The notes below the pieces were generated by a model that had not been told where the DNA came from, did not search any database, and saw nothing but the letters and a program-made list of their open reading frames with translations. From Pyropia yezoensis (lineage: Eukaryota; Rhodophyta; Bangiophyceae; Bangiales; Bangiaceae), in NCBI GenBank assembly GCA_009829735.1, contig CM020619.1, positions 5,720,083-5,784,082 of the forward strand: a DNA stretch of 64,000 nucleotides. The letters are read 5' to 3'. Positions 10,101 through 20,971 of this stretch are shown in pieces. The translations under genes were made by a program, and so were the position numbers. How positions within the stretch are numbered: the stretch's first letter is position 1; the number at the start of each line of letters is the position of its first letter.

Positions 10101-10638
10101 AGACAGGAACTTTTTGAATAAGGTCCTTGGCGAGGCGTTGCATACTAATCAGGCCATGGGGTTTCTTGAGGGAGGCAGTGATGGAGATGTTCTTTTGGTT
10201 AAACTTGAAGGAGATCTTGTTCTTCTTGTTGTTGATTTTGGCGTCCTTGTCGTCACGCCATTTCTTTCCGAGGATGATGTCGTACGCACTTAGGTCGCAT
10301 ACAGCAAACCGAAGACGTTCTTGGTATGGGCCGATGTGAATCTCTAAGGGTTCAATGGTCTCTGCGAGGACGTGGGAGCGACCATCGGGCATGTTAGCCG
10401 CGAAGTCCGTTTCTTTCGTGGTCACATTCAGGGTATTCACGAGGCGCCTTGATACGACGTTAATGGGAGATCCGTCGTCAAACAGCACCTTAACAAGATG
10501 TCCATTGACAGAGGCAGTGGAAAGCAGAAGCCCGAGACGCGGGCCTTCAAATGGTGACGACATGTTTTCAGGAACCGAAGAAGCGTCTGGCACCGGTTTT
10601 GATGACGGTTGCTGCTTCAGTTCCGCTGGCCTTTTGGG
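7101..10638 (-). pseudogene. D-element pol: protease, RT, RNase H, integrase, chromodomain
   Basis: Aspartic protease is near 10500-10430 (LFDDGSPINV; DDG rather than the usual DTG/DSG). RT follows (RMCIDY then ALNKATIKNAYPLPRIDD); its active-site motif reads YLAD at about 9445-9434, so the first catalytic Asp is replaced by Ala. RNase H has STDASGYAVG and HTDHESLRYL. Integrase has the H-H-C-C finger (ending CDLCLRNKAG) and catalytic segments SMDFITPLPL, CDRDRIF and TDGQTEIMN. A chromodomain (YLVKWKGCDVSGNTW) is near 7110-7265. Breaks are a TGA at 9732-9730 where DYRALN is expected, a TAA at 7803-7801, and a 1-base frameshift near 7345 inside VHNAF. The frame is entered from gag by a -1 shift. 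Confidence 0.85.
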
Positions 10639-11486
10639 CAGTCCTTGGCCATATGTCCTTTCTCACGGCAGCGGAGGCAGAGGCCTTCACGCATGCAGCG
10701 CTGACGCTCTTCAGGCGTGAGTTTCTCGACTTTGATGCTGGAGATTTCCATGGGAATGACACCCGTCGTGGATGGCCTCGCAGATTTGCCGCCGAGGTGC
10801 GTCGAGGCACCAGCCTTGGCAGCCTCCACGCGCAGAGCGTCAGTCATGAGAGATTCAAGATCCGAGTAGGTCTTGAGACAAAGAGCCTGCCAGATGTCCC
10901 GCTTCAAGCCTCGGGTGTAGCGGTCAATCTTCTCGGCTTCCGTGACGTCAGCGATGTCCAAGAGGACGCTCAGAAACGTCCTGTTGAACGTTCCGACGTC
11001 TTTGATTTGGCGCCACGAGTGCAGCTTGTCTCGTGCCGCTTGTGTCTTGTTCAGTGGACTGAAGCGGCGAATTAGAGCAGAACGGAAGGATTCCCAGTTC
11101 GGGACAGCTGTAGTCTGACTGTAGATCTTCCACCAGTCGAACGCTTCGCCGTCGAGGAAGGTGCAAGCAATACTGCACGCATCGTCGGGGTCACTCAGTC
11201 GCACATAGAAATCCATATGCGAGCACCACGCTTCAACCGTCCAAGGTTTACCGGAGAAAGCCACGGGTTTGTTCGGCCTCGCGGATTTCATGCCACTAGT
11301 AGTGGCCCTGGCCTTGGCTTCGGACAGTTGCTGCTTAGCGTCGGCTAGTTCCATCTTATGAGCCTCGAGTTGTTCGCTCATTTGCGCGACAAACGCTGTA
11401 AGCTGGGTCCAGGCTGCCATGGTCGGTGCGTTCGAGCCCGAGCCCGGATTGGCCCGGTTGACACCCCCTGGGATTGGTGCATCCAT
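10617..11486 (-). CDS. D-element Gag with CCHC zinc knuckle
   Basis: An intact 289-residue capsid/nucleocapsid protein. An N-terminal coiled-coil-like stretch (about residues 30-60, LEAHKMELADAKQQL) precedes a retrotransposon-gag domain (FSGKPWTVEAWCSHMDFY, FDWWKIYSQ, WESFRSALIRRFSP). A single zinc knuckle lies near the C-terminus (CLRCREKGHMAKDC, CX2CX4HX4C). It packages the element RNA. The stop (10619-10617) lies 12 bases after a candidate -1 slip site. Confidence 0.9.
   Translation of the reverse strand: MDAPIPGGVNRANPGSGSNAPTMAAWTQLTAFVAQMSEQLEAHKMELADAKQQLSEAKARATTSGMKSARPNKPVAFSGKPWTVEAWCSHMDFYVRLSDPDDACSIACTFLDGEAFDWWKIYSQTTAVPNWESFRSALIRRFSPLNKTQAARDKLHSWRQIKDVGTFNRTFLSVLLDIADVTEAEKIDRYTRGLKRDIWQALCLKTYSDLESLMTDALRVEAAKAGASTHLGGKSARPSTTGVIPMEISSIKVEKLTPEERQRCMREGLCLRCREKGHMAKDCPKGQRN
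10632..10638 (-). promoter_or_regulatory. Candidate -1 ribosomal frameshift heptamer, element D
   Basis: On the minus strand CCCAAAA is phased as C CCA AAA in the gag frame, just upstream of the gag stop. The pol frame is the -1 frame and is open from here on. The X XXY YYZ pattern fits known slippery sites; use in vivo is inferred. Confidence 0.55.
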
Positions 11487-11832
11487 GGTGTCTTGGGTTC
11501 AAGTCCGAGGCAAACAAACTTACAACCCAGATTTCACAAGACTTGCTTGGGGAGGACCCCAAGGAAGATCTCGGAGATGTGGGATAGGAGTTTGTCTGCA
11601 GCAGTAGTGGTGTACACGATTTGGATAAGTGCTGCGCTAGTTGCTGCAACGTTCCAAATAATGTACAGCACTACTTCGAGAAGCACAAGAAATTCGGTTG
11701 AAATCACACAAACGGATTATTCAGAAGCGTCCGTGCACAGGCCCGAGTCGGGTCGTGTCGGATTTCCAAGCGGGGGGATCAATGGGGGAAAATCGGGCTC
11801 CTAGGCCAGATCCAGGGGCGTGTCAACAGGTG

Positions 11833-12612
11833 TCAATCGGTGCGGCGCGCCAGCGTGCGGTGATGATCCTTGCCACGTGTGTGCCGCTCGAAATGTTCCA
11901 CCGACTCAAATTCGCGACCGCAGGGTTCGCAACGGGGAAGGGTGTCCGGGCGGTTAATTACGTATCGGTGGCGACGGCATCCGCGGTGATCACGCAGCAC
12001 AGTGAGGCTGTTGCACCGCACACCGCACAGATTGCAAAGGAATTTCCATTGCGCCCCACGGTGGCTCTTGGCAATTCGGCGTTGCTCACGCTGCTCAACC
12101 GCGCGCGCGGTGGTTGGCTTGATGTGACCAATCACCGGTGGCGGCGGGGCGGTGTAACGGCGCCCCGATTCTTGGGGGGGCAAAAACAGGCGACGGTTGA
12201 CGCGGGCTGCCGTGTCCTTGGTGGCAGGGCCCTTGCCCTTGCCCGAGAGGGGGGGCTTGGGTGCGGCCCGGCCCGCCGAGGCGAGGCGGACTGGGACCGC
12301 CGGGGTAGGAATCGAGTGGGCGCCCGCCGGGGGGTTGTGTGCCCTCGGGCGGGCGTGTGCCTGCGGGGAGCCGCGTGCCGACGGGGGGCCGCGTGCCCAC
12401 GGGGGGCCGCGTGCCGACGGACCGTGGGCCGTGAAGGCGCCACGGGTCGTCGGGGGTGCGCGGACCGTCGGGGGTGCGCGGATCGTCGAGGGTGTGCGTA
12501 CCGGGGGGGTGCCACGGGACGTGGATACGGTATCGCGCGCCGAGGCCGCCGAGGATGTCGGGCCGGCCGCCAGTGCTGAGGAAGAGTATTCCGAATCTGA
12601 TGTGGATCTCAC
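11833..12612 (-). CDS. Extra D-element frame with two U1/matrin-type zinc fingers
   Basis: A 259-codon open frame lies on the element's sense strand between the 5' LTR and gag. The first 130 residues are Pro/Arg/Ala-rich with many APPT and RGPP repeats. The C-terminal third has two CX2CX12HX5H motifs: CNLCG...RDHRGCRRH and CEPCG...ERHTRGKDHH. That spacing is typical of U1-like/matrin fingers that bind RNA or dsRNA. No ATG occurs in frame; the frame begins with GTG and a TGA lies two codons upstream. The start codon may therefore be mutated or supplied by splicing. It is not part of a normal Ty3/Gypsy element; capture from the host is possible. Confidence 0.55.
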   Translation of the reverse strand: MRSTSDSEYSSSALAAGPTSSAASARDTVSTSRGTPPVRTPSTIRAPPTVRAPPTTRGAFTAHGPSARGPPWARGPPSARGSPQAHARPRAHNPPAGAHSIPTPAVPVRLASAGRAAPKPPLSGKGKGPATKDTAARVNRRLFLPPQESGRRYTAPPPPVIGHIKPTTARAVEQREQRRIAKSHRGAQWKFLCNLCGVRCNSLTVLRDHRGCRRHRYVINRPDTLPRCEPCGREFESVEHFERHTRGKDHHRTLARRTD

Positions 12613-12832
12613 TGGGATTCAACAATCGGTTGACCAAAAGAAAAATTCCGTGAAAAAGAAACCACAAGGGTTATGTCAGGAAATTGTTCGTTCGGTGTGA
12701 TTCGTGGAACCCGCTACGTTCTATTACAATGCCCGTGGCAAGCCGAACGTATGGGGCAACACGACTGCACAATCGCAGGGAGAGCGAAATCAAAAACGGA
12801 ATCGCAAGTCACCGCCAGGTAGAAAAGCCAAA

Positions 12833-12848
12833 CTATCTGAAGCTACCA
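12833..12848 (-). other. Primer-binding site of element D
   Basis: Two bases after the 5' LTR the minus strand reads TGGTAGCTTCAG, starting with the TGG complementary to a tRNA CCA end. The first seven bases (TGGTAGC) are as in initiator-Met tRNA sites, but the match does not continue clearly, so the tRNA is not assigned. Confidence 0.45.
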
Positions 12849-12850
12849 CA

Positions 12851-13697
12851 TGTGAGGAACCACCCACACTTGGGCAGCCCTCAACGTACTCGTGATGGTG
12901 TCAGCGACCCGTGCCAGCCAATAGGGCGACAGGGTGCGGGGAAGAGGATGGAGGTGGTGACGGTGGTGGGTCTGGGGAAGAGGACGGCGCGACGTCGGTG
13001 GTGATCGAGAGGGTTCAAAGGGTGAAGGTCGTCTTTGGTCTGTGTCTGTGGTTGCCCTTCCGGTCTCCCCTGGTGGCGCCGACACTCACGCACTATATAC
13101 TCGCGTCGGGGCACCCGTGGTGCCACAAAGCATGCGTTTCCCCGTCGCTCCACCGGTAGGCACAAAACGGCCCAAAAACAAAGCATGGCTCTCAGAACAA
13201 ATCATGGGCGGGCGTGCGCACTAAAGGAGTGCAGCCCCAGCTTGCCCCAAACGAATGGGTCCGGCGTGCGGCGCCTAGGGCGCCGCCCCAGCCGGCTCCA
13301 GACGCCAGTCGGCCCGAAGGTCCGAGAGGCGTGTAAGCACGATTCGATCGAGTCGGCCGAATCGGCCAGCCGGCTAGCCAGTCACATCGCTGCAATGCTG
13401 CAGCGAGGACATTTTAACGGACTCGCCAGCTGTGGCAGATGTGGCTCGTCATGGGTGCTGACGGTGGCGCCTTTCGACAGGCCATGATGGGCTGTCGACG
13501 GCAGCTGTCGTGCGGCCGGCAGACACCGTGAGACAGCGGCTGACTCATCTTGCGTCTGGAAGGTACACCGCGTCATGCCCCACAATACAAGGAGTTGATC
13601 CATGTTGCCAGGAGTTGATTCGGCAGGATCTGTAAGGAGAGGTCCCAGATATTATCCCTTAAGTATTAGGCATGGGATTAGGGGGGAAATCCTTACA
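12851..13697 (-). repeat. D-element 5' LTR
   Basis: 847 bases, partner of 6244-7090. A TATATA box at 13094-13099 in a GC-rich stretch is the likely core promoter for gag-pol, about 600 bases from the LTR start. Confidence 0.92.
13094..13099 (-). promoter_or_regulatory. TATA box in the D 5' LTR
   Basis: TATATA, flanked by GAG and GTGCG on the minus strand. The same motif occurs in the 3' LTR at about 6487-6492. It is the only AT-rich hexamer of this kind noticed in the LTR. Confidence 0.5.
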
Positions 13698-13714
13698 CAT
13701 TGGTTCTGTAAGGT

Positions 13715-14345
13715 ATGTCGAGGTCCGAGATTAAGTCTGGGCCCGTGGCTCCGGCAGCGGGTTCCTCGGACGATAACTCGGGTGGTCGTGCCCCTCTCCT
13801 GCCTCCGGTTCATCGGGTGTCGACGCGGACGCTGGTCGTCACCGCGGAGGAGGTGGGTCAAGTGCCTCCGGCTCCGGCGTCGCGCCCAGTCGAGACCTCC
13901 CCGGTGGATCTCCCGGAGATGTTTCTCGGTCACGATCCCCCCGCGGCCCGGCGTTTCACCACGGTGGTCGGGAACGACAGCGCGGTCCGGTGTGAGCAGG
14001 ACTTCCTGGCCATCTGGCGCAAGGAGATCCAGCGCGGGTTCTTGACGGAGATGGAAAATATGCGGCTCCACACGGCGGGCCAGACGCGCCTGGCTCAAGA
14101 CCGCTCCCAGAGCTTTTCGGGTTCCTCTTCGGTTGCCCGTCTGAATAATCTTCCCTCTTCGCTGATGCTGGATCTTCCCTTGACCGAGCGCTGCGTGTCT
14201 GCGTCCGTTCTCCCGTGGCAGGAGGACAAGGATTACGTCCGCCGGGCGCTCAATGTTTGGGATGAGGCGCTTAAGGGACCGGGGACTTTGACTTGTGACC
14301 CCCGTCCGGACATAGTCGCTCTGGAGCCGCCGGTTTTGACCTGGA
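13715..14345 (+). pseudogene. Antisense gene of element C (aORF-C), first part
   Basis: The open frame starts at ATG 13715, 17 bases beyond the D insertion, and encodes 210 residues: an Ala/Pro-rich start, then a globular region (FTTVVGNDSAVRCEQDFLAI, DKDYVRRALNVWDEALKG, EPPVLTW). The B element then interrupts it inside codon 211. The same frame resumes exactly at 23722 after B (first codons KYSM) once one target-duplication copy is discounted, so the two pieces were one gene. The segment ending in PPVLTW aligns in position with PTFTW of the B antisense gene. Function unknown. Confidence 0.7.
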
Positions 14346-14815
14346 TGTGGCAGTATTGACCCCCAGGTAGGGGGGCAACACGTGCCATGCAAGGGGCGGC
14401 AGGCCACTTGCCTGACCCGTTCCTCCCCCCGCATTTGGGGCCATATTCCCTAAGTTTGGGATAGATAGCTTAGTAGTAAATCAAACGTGGATTTGAGGGT
14501 TTTCTGCATTTATCGTCTTGAATTTTCGTGTAGCCCGGTGGGCAGGTGCTGGGGTGGGAGATTCTAAGTGGCGAGATTCTGAGGGGACCCCGGGGGGATA
14601 AGGGGAGGGACAGCGGGGCTTGGCCCTGCTTCCCCGTCCCGACCAAAAAACTGTTGGACCACACACCATCTTCTTGTTTGTCAGTGCGGGGATCGCCCCA
14701 CAACAGGGATAGAGTGTGTGCGACTTGCACTTCTTCCGGTTCCCGCCGACACGGGAGGCAGCCCTTGTACACCGTCCCAACTTGGGTGTCGCGTGTGCGA
14801 GAGGTTTTTGCCACA
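14346..14815 (+). repeat. B-element 5' LTR
   Basis: 470 bases beginning TGTGGCAGTATTGACC and ending GTTTTTGCCACA; paired with 23247-23716. Confidence 0.93.
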
Positions 14816-14817
14816 TT

Positions 14818-14833
14818 TGGTGGAGCAGCAGGG
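14818..14833 (+). other. Primer-binding site of element B
   Basis: TGGTGGAGCAGCAGGG begins two bases after the LTR. The same 16 bases occur after the C 5' LTR (31988-32003, minus). The complementary tRNA would end in CTGCTCCACCA; the tRNA is not identified. Confidence 0.7.
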
Positions 14834-14934
14834 GACTGAGGTCAACTTTACCTCCGGGTGCACCCGGGTGTAGGGGGCCCTCTGGCTCAGAGGAACGGTG
14901 GACTTGGACCGTGTCATACCGATCGTCAGCCAAC

Positions 14935-16865
14935 ATGGCTAGTTCGGACCCCCCGTCGTCTGGGGAGTACGCGGGTGACGCACGTACTTCAGTGCCTTTG
15001 AATACTGGTGAGACACAGGTAGGTTTACCTGGGGTCGCAGAGGGACTAGAGGTCCCTCAAGCCAGCAGGACTGGAAGTATGGGCGGGCAACAGGCCACCC
15101 CGACTCAGTCGGGAGTTCACTCGGGTGACACTTCTGATGTGGGTGGGCCGAAGTCTGGCCACGGTGTGGTTCACTCAACGGGAACGTCCCAAGGTGAGAG
15201 GACTGCCCCGCGGGTTCCACTCGAGTGGGAGCCAACTGTGGCTTGGAGCCGTCGCCAACAAGGCTTTCGGAGGACGGCGGACCTCCGTTGGTCGGCGATG
15301 GGCTCGCGCCCATGCCCCCGGTTGAGACCCTTGAGGATCGTGGTTACCCCTCAGGTGGACTCCCGGAGGCGGACCGAGACTCAATTGGAGTCGACAATCC
15401 ACTCCTCGCGCAAACTGTCCGTCGGGAGGCGACCAATGTGTTACGGCAGACTTTGCCGGACCTTGTGGTCACGATGACGAATACTATTCTGAATCAGATT
15501 CTGGCGAGTTTGCCATATGGCCTTAATGTCCAGACCGGATTGGGGCTTTCGAGCCCGCAGGCACAGGGGGAATCCCCCCTTACGCCTATCTCGGGTCGCC
15601 CCGAACCGGGGGCGACCCCTGTGACTCCCCACGAGGGAGCCACACCATTCTCGGTGGGGCGTACGCCCTTCACGGGGGAGTTTCCCTCGAAAACGCCGGC
15701 GGCCACACCAAGCTCGCCGCGGCAGACAGGAGCCACTGCGGGTCAACTTACCCCAGTGCCTCAGCGGCGTTTCCCTCAATGTGAGGTGCCGCCCAAGATC
15801 CAGGTAGCCAACCCGGTCTACCAGAGGATCTTTGACTTTGAGACCTACGCCCTCCACAACAAGTCGGTGGCGTGTGGTCCTGTCCAGGCCCGAGCCATGG
15901 GCCGTGCCAAGAAGAGTGCACTTCACTCTTTTGGGCACAAAGCGGAGTGGGATGGAAATCCCCCCCTCCGCGTCTTTGAGCTTCTACGTCGTTTCACAAA
16001 AGCCTGTGACGACAATGCCATAAGTGAAGGCATGGCTTTCTATATGCTACAGGAATTGACGAAGGGCGACCTACAGACAGAACTTATGTCCGTCATGCCC
16101 TGTTCCTCAAGTGGAGGCGCTGGTGAGGTGACGTCCTATTTGGAGCTCGTCGACTGGTTGTTGAGAGCCATGGTTGATGAAGCAGCGTTGGCTTCTCAGG
16201 TCGAGGAGTTTACGCAAGCTCACCAGGAAGAGAATGAGGACGAGTTGTCCTTTGCGGAGCGGGTTCGTAAGCTCAACAATCTTTGTGGGTTTCTTCATCC
16301 ACAAGCTGTGGTGAAGAGTCGGTTTGTGGAGGGACTTTATTGGTCAGTCCGGATGGAGACCCGGGAGCATATCACTGCCCGGGCAACCCTGGCCGAGTTG
16401 GCTAGGTTCGCCTACCACAGAGGCGAGGCCTACCGCAAGTTGCGGGAGGAACAACGCCAGGAGCGTCAGGCCGAGTTGGCCAAGGAACGTGAGGAAGCGC
16501 GCTAGGCCAGAGAGTTGAGAGAGGCACGCCGAATCCGCAAGGAGAGGGTGGTAGCTGCCGTGGGAACTTCCCAGGGTATCCCTTCGTCATCCCCAGTCGG
16601 GAAGACCCCTCCGGGAACTGACAATCGGTGTTGGAACTGCAACTTTGATGGACACTGGGCATATGATTGCCCCAAGTTGAGTAAACGCATTCAACAACTT
16701 GTTAGGAATGCGAGAAAGAGGTCGGCTACGAACGAAGTACGTTCACGCCGCCAGGGTGGACCTCGACCGGTAGTGGCGGTCGCCACACCCTCGGCGGAGG
16801 GGGCGGACACGTCGTCCTCGGACTCGTTGTCTTCCACTTCGCCCTCAGATTCAGACGCCAAGTAG
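14935..16865 (+). pseudogene. B-element Gag with CCHC knuckle (one frameshift, one TAG)
   Basis: The likely start is ATG 14935 (MASSDPPSSGEYAGD). The reading frame changes between about 15225 and 15290, after PLEWEPTVAW, to a frame that stays open through the capsid region (RVFELLRRFTKACDDNAISEG, DWLLRAMVDEAALASQ, ENEDELSFAERVRKLNNLC). A TAG at 16503-16505 interrupts a charged region that continues in the same frame. A CCHC knuckle follows (CWNCNFDGHWAYDC), then a Ser/Asp-rich tail to TAG 16863-16865. The capsid region resembles that of element C (LLRFVKACNDNDVSVG). Pol overlaps in the -1 frame from about 16685. Confidence 0.8.
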
Positions 16866-16867
16866 GC

Positions 16868-16874
16868 AAGAAAC
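16868..16874 (+). promoter_or_regulatory. Degenerate frameshift heptamer, element B
   Basis: A AGA AAC followed by GAA TGA lies at the position and phase where elements A and C have G GGA AAC GAG UAR. Two G-to-A changes would explain the difference. A TAG just upstream (16863) now ends gag first. Confidence 0.4.
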
Positions 16875-16876
16875 GA

Positions 16877-19800
16877 ATGACCGTTGGAGCTGGCCGTCCG
16901 AAGCTCACAACGGCAGCCTCGGCCAAGTGGGTCAAGAGGACGAACCAACCCTGCCGGATACTGCGGCGACCTAAGGGAGTCCGCCCACCTCGGGTAGGAC
17001 TCCCCAAGAACGTAAACCCACGTCGGGTCATCGCGGTGCTGACGGGTGAGAACTTCCAGGTGGCTGGACGGGTGCAACTAGCCCCCGGCCGTTCCTGCTG
17101 TGCCCGTATCGTACTTGATACCGGGTCAGGAGCCTCCTTGATACGCAAGTCGCTATTACCAAAGGAGATGAAGCTCCAACGCTGGAAGTCTAAAGCTGAC
17201 CATCTGATCGACATCGATGGTGGGGTACTGCCCATCGTTGGCGCCGTGACCCTACCAACTAGGTTGGGGACCCATGAGGTCGACGTGACCTATGGAGTAG
17301 TTGAGAATATATCGGTACCCCTGCTTCTGAGTACCCCTTATGTTGTAACACAAGTGCCTTTGATTTGTGGCCCTGAGTATTGGGTCAAGTTGATGAATGG
17401 GGAGAGCATCCCCATCCTTCGTAAGGGAAAGTCTGTGGCTCCTGTGACAGTCTCACAGTCGAAGCCTGTTTGCTCTGTGAGAGAAGGGCTTACTGCTACC
17501 CTGCGCTTAGCCCGTACAGTCACGTTGCCCCCCAACTCGGTGCACGTTGACGTTGTAACTGATTATACGGGGAGCGGGTTGGTGCACCCTCACCCCCGTC
17601 TTGCTCGCAAGCACCAAGTGCATGTTGCCCTTGGCACGATGGACTCCAAAGCCAGGGTTCCGTGGAGGATCGAGGTTATGAACCTGAGCTCGTCGCCCAA
17701 GTACTTCAAGTCGGGAGCCAAGTTTGGCTATATCGACCAACATGAGGGACCGGTAGTAGCGGTCACCCTCAACGCGGGCGCGAGTAGCGACCCGAAGTCC
17801 GGAAAGGAGAAGCACCAAGCCAAGTCGGCCGCTTCTTCTCGGCCCCATGTGAACATGGAGAGTGTTCCACCCAGGTTGAGGGTTCAAGTTGAACGCCTCC
17901 TGAACCAATATCACAAGTTGTGGGATGGTCAATTGGGACTCATGAGAGCCACCCAACACCGGATCGAGTTGAAACGCGGTGCACCCCCTATACACCAACA
18001 ACCGTATAGGGGAGGGCCCCGTTCAAGGGCCCTCGTTAAGGAGCAAGTCGCTCGCTTGGAGGCCCTCGATGTGATCGAGGCCAGCAACGCCGAGTAGGCG
18101 AGTCCGGTGGTTAGCGTCCCCAAAGTTGATGGGACCCCACGGTTCTGTATCGACTACCGTAAGCTCAACGAGAGCACGGTGAAGGACAGTTATCCCCTAC
18201 CTAGGATGGACGAATGTCTGGACTCTCTGGGGGAGGCAAACGTGTTCTCTACCCTCGACTGTAACGCGGGGTATTGGCAAATTCCCATTGCCCCAGAAGA
18301 CAGGCATAAAACTACCTTTACATGTCACTGTGGTACCTACCAGTGCAAGCGACTACCGTTTGGACTGTGGAACGCGCCGGCAACTTTCCAGCGCGCTATG
18401 GACATGAATCTGGCCGGAGTACGGTGGCAGATCTGTCTCGTGTACCTAGACGATATCATTGTGTTCTCCCGAAGTCAGGAGGAACACATTGACCATCTTG
18501 GCCAGGTGTTCAAGCTACTTGCTGACGCCGGTGTGTCTCTGAAGGCGAGTAAGTGCCACCTCCTCACTCAAGAGGTGGAATACTTGGGACATATTGTCCG
18601 TCCGGGGCGCCTCAGTGCCACCGAGAAGAACTTGAGGGCCATCCGTAAGGCTCAGTACCCCCGGACCCAGACCCAGATGAGGAGCTTCCTCGGGATGTGT
18701 AACGTGTACCGACGTTTCACCAAGAGCTTCGCCAAGGTGGCAAAGCCGTTGAATGAGCTAGTTTCCTCAACGCTACCGAAGAACCTGCCTCCCCCAAGTC
18801 GGGTGGAGCAGGAATCCTTTGAGTCTCTTCGGGACCTTCTGCTGAAGCCCCCTATCTTGGCTATTCCCAGGTTGGGAGGGCGCTACATCCTGGATGTGGA
18901 CGCTAGCTACGACCAACTTGGTTGTGTGTTGCTTCAGCAGCAGCCGGACAAGGAGTACTTGCCGGTGGGATACTTCAGCAAGGGGCTGAACTCGGCTGAG
19001 AAGAACTACGGAGTCACCGAGCTGGAAGGACTCGCAGTGGTGTGGGCGGTGACTTCACTTCGTCACTACCTAGAGGGTGAGAAGTTCCTCATCCGCTGTG
19101 ACCACCGCGCGTTGCAGTTCATCTTCAAGACGGATTGTACGAACACCCGCCTGAACAGTTGGAGGGTGCGACTGGCACCCTTCAACTTTGATATTGAGTA
19201 CCGACCTGGCAGGCAACATGCCCTTGCCGACGGCCTTTCTCGGGTACCTTGCGAGGGGCTGGACACTAACTCGGTCGATAAGGACATCCCCATCGTGGGG
19301 GTAGTCACGCGCTCGGGTCAGGCGTTGGACCCCGAGGCGCCAGGGAACAAGAAGTACTTGCCCCTGTCCTGGGACGAGGTGGTGAAGGGCCAGGCCGAGG
19401 ACCCCTTCTGCAAGTAGCAGAGGGATACGCTGGATACGGTGGCGGAAACGCGGTTCTTTATCGAAGACGATGGCCTCCTCTTGAGGAGGGGGGTATTCCA
19501 GGGGACCGAACAGCTTGTCGTCATCGCATCCCTCAAGGACAGTATCCTTGAGAGGGAGCGTAATGCTTCCACAGGTGGACACCTGGGGTCTAGTAAACTG
19601 TACCAGACCCTGAGGACAAGGTACTACTGGCCGTCCATGGTGGTGGACATCGACAGTTGGGTGGCTGCCTGCACAAATTGTGCGCAGAACCGTCTGATGG
19701 AACGGCGGCCTACTACGGCTATGTTACTGTTCCCGGCCAACGAGCCCTTTGCCGCGTTGGCAATGGACATCCTTGGGCCACTGCCAGTGACCGAGGAGGG

Positions 19801-20971
19801 CAACCGGTACCTCCTGGTCATCTGTGATCGCTTCACGAAACTTACGCGAGCGATCCCACTGGCGGAGATCACGGCCATGTCGGTCGTGTCAGCCTTCCTA
19901 GATCACTGGGTTGCCGCGTATGGCGTCCCGGACAGTACACTATCGGACAATGGACCGCAATTTGCGTCTGTACTGTTTCAGGGAGTGCTGGATATGTTGG
20001 GGGTTAAGGCAAACTATGCCACCCCCTACCACCCACAAACTAATGGGCAGGTGGAGCGCTTCAACAAAACTATTGTTAGGCAGCTGCGCCACTATGTGAG
20101 TGAGCACGTGAAGACGTGGGACCAATACATTTCTATTCTTACTACCGCCTACAATTCGCAGGTTCACTCATCTACCGGGGAAGTACCCCTCGCTTTTGTG
20201 ACCCCCCGTCGTGTGCGGTCTATTGCCGTGCGGCGGTCGCTCCCAACTAGGGAGGGTGGTGGCAGTACGCCTACTCCTACTGAGATTAAGGCGGAGTTCG
20301 CTGCTAGGCTTGAAAAACTCATCCCTAAAGTCAGGGCTGAGATGGACAAAGCACAAAAGCGCTACAAGCGTACCTTTGACAAAAAGGTGCGCAATGCAAA
20401 GCACGTCCCCGAACAGGGTGACTGGGTACTGGTTCACTCACACACCCCATCTGGGGGTAAGGTGGTATTCCAGACTCAGGGGCCGTACCAGGTCCTTCGT
20501 ACTGATGGGCGGCGCTTCCCCATCGAAAATGACGATGGGGTCCGCACAGTAAACGGACAGGATGTGGTCAAAGATGCACCACCGCCAGCAGGCGACCCAG
20601 CTTGGGCGCGTGCGCTGGAAGCGTGGCGTTAGCCCTCGCTGCCTGCGGCCAAACATGGCCCGCAGGAGTACGTGTTCGATAAGTTCATCGACCACGGATG
20701 GGATGACGACACTAACCGCCTCATGTTGAGGGTGTGTTGGTTCGGCTATAAGGCCAAGGATGATACGTGGGAATATGTGGAGGACCTTCCCGCTGAAAAG
20801 GTCCGGGAATACTGTGCCCGGAATGAGATAGACCCTAACAACCCCCCTCAACGTGAGGGAAGGCCGGGTAACAGTGCCAAGGGAGTGCTTCAAGTCGAAG
20901 TGGTACGCAGAGTGGCTTTTAACTACAGCCCTAACCCTCACACTCTCACAACAAGGGCAGCTGCCAACTAG
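16877..20971 (+). pseudogene. B-element pol: protease, RT, RNase H, integrase, chromodomain (three TAG codons)
   Basis: One continuous frame contains protease (VLDTGSGASLIRK near 17115), RT (YRKLNESTVKDSYPLPRMDE; YLDDIIVFS near 18440), RNase H (DVDASYDQLG, CDHRALQFI, ADGLSR), integrase with the H-H-C-C finger (GGHLGS ... CTNCAQNR), the triad in AMDILGPLP, LSDNGPQFAS and NGQVERFNK, and a chromodomain at 20680-20860 (LRVCWFGYKAKDDTWEY). In-frame TAGs lie at 18095 (Trp expected in SNAEWASPVV), 19415 (between RNase H and INT) and 20630 (between INT and chromodomain). Catalytic residues are intact. The final TAG shares CTAG with the stop of the antisense gene. Confidence 0.88.

Larger units (their letters stand above)
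6244..13697 (-). mobile_element. Complete Ty3/Gypsy chromodomain element 'D'
   Basis: The 7454-base element has two 847-base LTRs, starts TG and ends CA on both strands, and is flanked by CATTG at 6239-6243 and 13698-13702. On the minus strand it holds the 5' LTR, a PBS, an extra zinc-finger frame, gag, pol (PR, RT, RNase H, INT, chromodomain), a polypurine tract and the 3' LTR. There is no antisense gene. I count about 14 differences between its LTRs (about 1.7%), so it is younger than its host element C. Pol has two nonsense codons and one frameshift. Confidence 0.92.

Noticed and set aside
12095..12667. Second minus-strand frame with ATG in the D leader
   Set aside because: It begins with an ATG but becomes Pro/Gly repeat in a frame without the zinc-finger motifs; it may only contribute a start by splicing, which cannot be shown.
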